This document shows, piece by piece, positions 61,243-64,000 of a stretch of 64,000 nucleotides of DNA. The stretch comes from Gammaproteobacteria bacterium (lineage in GTDB: Bacteria; Pseudomonadota; Gammaproteobacteria; SZUA-152), in NCBI GenBank assembly GCA_032250735.1, contig JAVVEP010000007.1:1-64000 (forward strand), in the 5' to 3' direction. The translations under genes were made by a program, and so were the position numbers. Within the stretch, counting starts at the first letter, position 1. Every line of letters begins with the position of its first letter. A model generated the notes under the pieces. That model searched no databases. It was not told where the DNA came from and saw only the letters and a list, made by a program, of their open reading frames with translations.

Positions 61243-61493
61243 TCGCCCAGTAAATTACTGCGCCATTCCGATGGGCTATCAATGTAAATTGATGGCCTTA
61301 AGGTGTTGATTATTCAATTTTTATTGCCCCCGTTTTCGCCCCTTTTTGTTTAAGGTCTGGACGGAACGGACGATAAACCTGGCAGTCGTAATGATATGTT
61401 TCCGAGGCGCTATTGCCTCGGGTGTCGCCAGCACGTTTCGGGTCAGTTTCGAGTGACTTTCAAGAAGGCTCTCGGGGAATTTGAGGTAGCAGA
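61243..61493. other. Intergenic region with hairpin
   Basis: Contains GGCTATCAAT-GTAA-ATTGATGGCC at 61274-61297, a near-perfect hairpin without a T-run, and AT-rich sequence (61300-61340) that may hold a promoter for the last cytochrome gene. Confidence 0.45.
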
Positions 61494-64000
61494 ATGCAGC
61501 AGTACCGGTCAGCCGTATTTGCCAATCTGGTGTTTATTGTTTTCGTGGTCGGATTGGGGAGTGTGTACGCTGCCAGCCTGCCTTCGGGTCGCATCTCCGA
61601 CGTCCGCAATACCAAACACAACCTGGGCGCCCTCTCCAGCAGCGGGCCCGCCCGTACCGTGCAGAGCGGTAGTGACGAAGACGAGATCTGCGTGTTTTGC
61701 CACACCCCGCACGGCGCCAACCTGGCTGCCCCGGGGCCGTTATGGAATCGCTCCCTCTCTACGGCAACCTACAACACCTATAACAGTGGCTCGCTGGATG
61801 CGACCCTGGAGGGTGTTGCCCTCGATCAACCCAACGGTATTTCCAAACTGTGTCTGTCCTGCCATGACGGCACCATCGCCATCGGTGCCGTAAACGTGCT
61901 GAATGGCAGTCTGGCGGCAGGTCCCATAACCATGAGTGGTGTGCAGGGAGATGGCACCATGCCGGCCGGTGACTCGGGTGTGAACAGCGGTTTTACCCGG
62001 CGTCTGGGCACCGATCTCAGCAACGACCATCCTATCTCGTTCACCTATGACACGGCCCTGGCACTCAAGGATGGTGAGCTGCGCGATCCGGCCAGCGAAC
62101 CCGAGATCGGCAATCGTGCCCCGGGCGTACCGCGGCACATCCCGCTGGATAATGGCCAGGTGCAGTGTAATAGCTGCCACGACCCGCATATCCGTGACGA
62201 GGCCGACCCGACCAAAAACATCAAATTCCTGCGTCTGAATCGCTTTCAGAAGGTCTCGCCCATCAGCACGACCTTTAACGAGGCCAACGACATCATCTGC
62301 ATGGCCTGTCACGACAAGGACGGCTGGGTGGGCTCGGCCCATGCGACGGACACCGTCGCCAACGAAACCTATACCGATGCCGCGGCGGATCTGCGTGAGT
62401 TCCCCCGCGGCACCGCGGTGTGGGAGAGTGCCTGCCTGACCTGTCATGACACCCACACCGTGCAGGGTTCACGGCGGCTGTTGCGCGAGGGTGTGGATGG
62501 CCCCACCGGCGTCAGCGGCGAAAAGCTGGGTGGCAGCGCGGCGATTGAGGAGACCTGTTTTGCCTGTCATTCGAGTGATGGCGGCACCCTCACCTCGCAG
62601 GGGCTGAACACCGAAGTGCCGGATATCAAGACCGACTTTAACCTTACCGGCACCTATGCCACCCACATGCCGTTGACCAATGACGAGCAGGTGGCCGGTG
62701 TGGAAAAGCATGACATCGGTACCGTGCACATGGACTCTCAGGAGACCGGACAGCGCGGCAAGGATTTCATCGAGTCCCAGGCCTCGCTGGGCAAGGTCAG
62801 TATGGGCGGCTCACTCAACAACCGGCATGCCGAATGCACCGACTGCCACAACCCGCATCGGGTCACCCGCCGGCGGCTGTTCAACGGCGATCACCTGTCC
62901 GGTGGGCTGGACTCGGCGGGCACCCATGCCCACGACATCAGCGACCTTAACGCTGAGACTCCGTATTCCACCCACAACAACATCGCCTCCGGCGTGCTGC
63001 GCGGTACCTTTGGCGTGGAGCCGGTGTACAGCTCCAACAATTTTAATATTGAGCCGAGCAGCTTCACCATCAAGCGCGGCGATCCCGGCACCCCCGGTTT
63101 TGGCGGTGGCACCACCAATGTCACCGAGCCCTATGTGACGCGGGAGTACCAGATCTGCCTCAAGTGTCACTCCAACTATGCCTATGACACCCCGCCCGCC
63201 CTGGGCTTGAGTTCGGCCACCACCCCGTCGGGCATCAACAATATGACCCAGTACACCAACCAGGCGCGGGAATATAACTCACCCTCCAGCCACAAGGGGC
63301 GGGTGAGCCAGGGTGCCGATGGCGGCGCGGATTCCAGCTGGAACACCAATAACCACCGCAGCTGGCATCCGGTGCGGGACAACACCGGGCGGACGGCGGC
63401 CCTGCGTAATGCCGATGCCAACAACTGGCTGACGCCCTTTAACGCGGCGGTGGGCACCCAGACCATGTACTGCTCCGATTGCCACGGCTCCAACACCCCG
63501 ACGGGCACCGCCGATCCCGATGGCCCGGGTTATGAAAACGGTAATGTCTGGGGTCCGCACGGCTCCACCAACCCCTTCCTGCTGAAGGGGGACTGGAGCG
63601 GCAATGTGCCGGGCTCCAACCGCAATGACTACACCAATCGCCCCGGTACCGGGGAAAACACCGATTCGCGAGATCACCTGTGCTTCAAGTGCCACGACTA
63701 TGACGAATACGCCTCCACCGCCGGCTCCGGGGCCAGCGGTTTCGGCGGTGACGGGATGTGCGGCATGGGCTGCATGGGTGGCATGGGCGGGTCAACCAAC
63801 CTGCACCGCTTTCATATCAGCCGGATTACCAATTTCCGCTGTAACCTCTGCCATGTGGCGGTGCCCCATGGCTGGAAGAACAAGGCCTTCCTGGTGAACC
63901 TGAACGATGTGGGTCCCGAGGGTGGTTTTGGCTCCACGGGTAATCAGTTGCGTAATGGCACGACCAGCGGCTATGTCAACGGGCCGTACTACAATCGCGC
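61494..64000 (+). CDS. Exported 11-heme c-type cytochrome, truncated by window end
   Basis: The frame starts at ATG 61494 (GAGG upstream; signal peptide MQQYRSAVFANLVFIVFVVG to VYAA) and stays open to the end of the window (835 codons). It has 11 CxxCH motifs in the same order as the protein at 56271: CVFCH, CLSCH, CNSCH, CMACH, CLTCH, CFACH, CTDCH, CLKCH, CSDCH, CFKCH, CNLCH. It has a shorter Gly/Met/Cys insert (GDGMCGMGCMGGMGG) at the equivalent place. By comparison about 50 C-terminal residues are missing. Tandem paralogue separated by the YncE-like gene; probably an extracellular partner or alternative of the first protein. Confidence 0.93.
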   Translation, partial: MQQYRSAVFANLVFIVFVVGLGSVYAASLPSGRISDVRNTKHNLGALSSSGPARTVQSGSDEDEICVFCHTPHGANLAAPGPLWNRSLSTATYNTYNSGSLDATLEGVALDQPNGISKLCLSCHDGTIAIGAVNVLNGSLAAGPITMSGVQGDGTMPAGDSGVNSGFTRRLGTDLSNDHPISFTYDTALALKDGELRDPASEPEIGNRAPGVPRHIPLDNGQVQCNSCHDPHIRDEADPTKNIKFLRLNRFQKVSPISTTFNEANDIICMACHDKDGWVGSAHATDTVANETYTDAAADLREFPRGTAVWESACLTCHDTHTVQGSRRLLREGVDGPTGVSGEKLGGSAAIEETCFACHSSDGGTLTSQGLNTEVPDIKTDFNLTGTYATHMPLTNDEQVAGVEKHDIGTVHMDSQETGQRGKDFIESQASLGKVSMGGSLNNRHAECTDCHNPHRVTRRRLFNGDHLSGGLDSAGTHAHDISDLNAETPYSTHNNIASGVLRGTFGVEPVYSSNNFNIEPSSFTIKRGDPGTPGFGGGTTNVTEPYVTREYQICLKCHSNYAYDTPPALGLSSATTPSGINNMTQYTNQAREYNSPSSHKGRVSQGADGGADSSWNTNNHRSWHPVRDNTGRTAALRNADANNWLTPFNAAVGTQTMYCSDCHGSNTPTGTADPDGPGYENGNVWGPHGSTNPFLLKGDWSGNVPGSNRNDYTNRPGTGENTDSRDHLCFKCHDYDEYASTAGSGASGFGGDGMCGMGCMGGMGGSTNLHRFHISRITNFRCNLCHVAVPHGWKNKAFLVNLNDVGPEGGFGSTGNQLRNGTTSGYVNGPYYNR

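Overview
The window reads as a chromosome segment of a gammaproteobacterium with moderately high GC. The evidence is the gene order rpe-gph-trpE // trpG-terC-trpD-trpC-crp/vfr-osmC-VOC-speD-coq7, which is the arrangement known from Pseudomonas and relatives. Typical gammaproteobacterial genes (DjlA, classical ArgA, HemJ, rplM-rpsI) and outer-membrane proteins ending in Phe agree with this. I cannot name the genus; a metal- or sulfur-active, cytochrome-rich environmental lineage is an inference from the last third of the window.

Layout. 1-21 kb is housekeeping and accessory: an ABC-2 exporter pair, an M48 metalloprotease lipoprotein, a 998-aa membrane-anchored protein of unknown function, a ToxR/CadC-like regulator divergent from two exported alpha/beta hydrolases, a truncated globin, thiE/thiD, a DUF5063-like protein, HemJ, a ClC channel with a CBS region, ArgA, DjlA, a beta-barrel protein and a DUF3530-like hydrolase. 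Small palindromic repeats and a TIR-bounded MITE-like element lie between these genes. 21-25 kb holds rpe, gph, trpE and a DUF502 gene. 24.94-31.42 kb is a 6.5 kb integrative element: P4-type integrase, AlpA-like regulator, primase-type zinc finger, RepA-like ATPase, small accessory proteins, a Rap1a/Tai-type immunity protein and a repeat protein. It is inserted exactly at the 5' end of trpG, and 21-bp direct repeats (attL/attR) rebuild the first trpG codons. 31.4-42.5 kb continues with trpG, terC, trpD, trpC, crp/vfr, an OsmC protein, a VOC protein, speD, coq7, a GlcF-like iron-sulfur protein, a 2Fe-2S ferredoxin, a COG2945 hydrolase, rplM, rpsI, a four-helix-bundle protein and tRNA-Gln(CTG). 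A porin follows, with a candidate CRP-dependent promoter.

44.2-64.0 kb is the most interesting part. It is a co-directional cluster encoding 35 CxxCH heme motifs in six exported c-type cytochromes (4, 3, 3, 3, 11 and 11 hemes; the last is cut by the window end). They are interleaved with three NHL beta-propeller lipoproteins, a secreted YncE-like double propeller, a parvulin-type prolyl isomerase, a large outer-membrane beta-barrel and a lipoprotein with a probable type-1 copper (cupredoxin) centre. The set has the parts expected of a trans-outer-membrane electron conduit with extracellular multiheme cytochromes: periplasmic triheme shuttles, a barrel, surface cytochromes, propeller scaffolds and a folding factor. 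It does not match any operon I can name with confidence. A perfect CRP-type palindrome lies upstream of the first cytochrome gene, and a CRP/Vfr family regulator is encoded in the same window.
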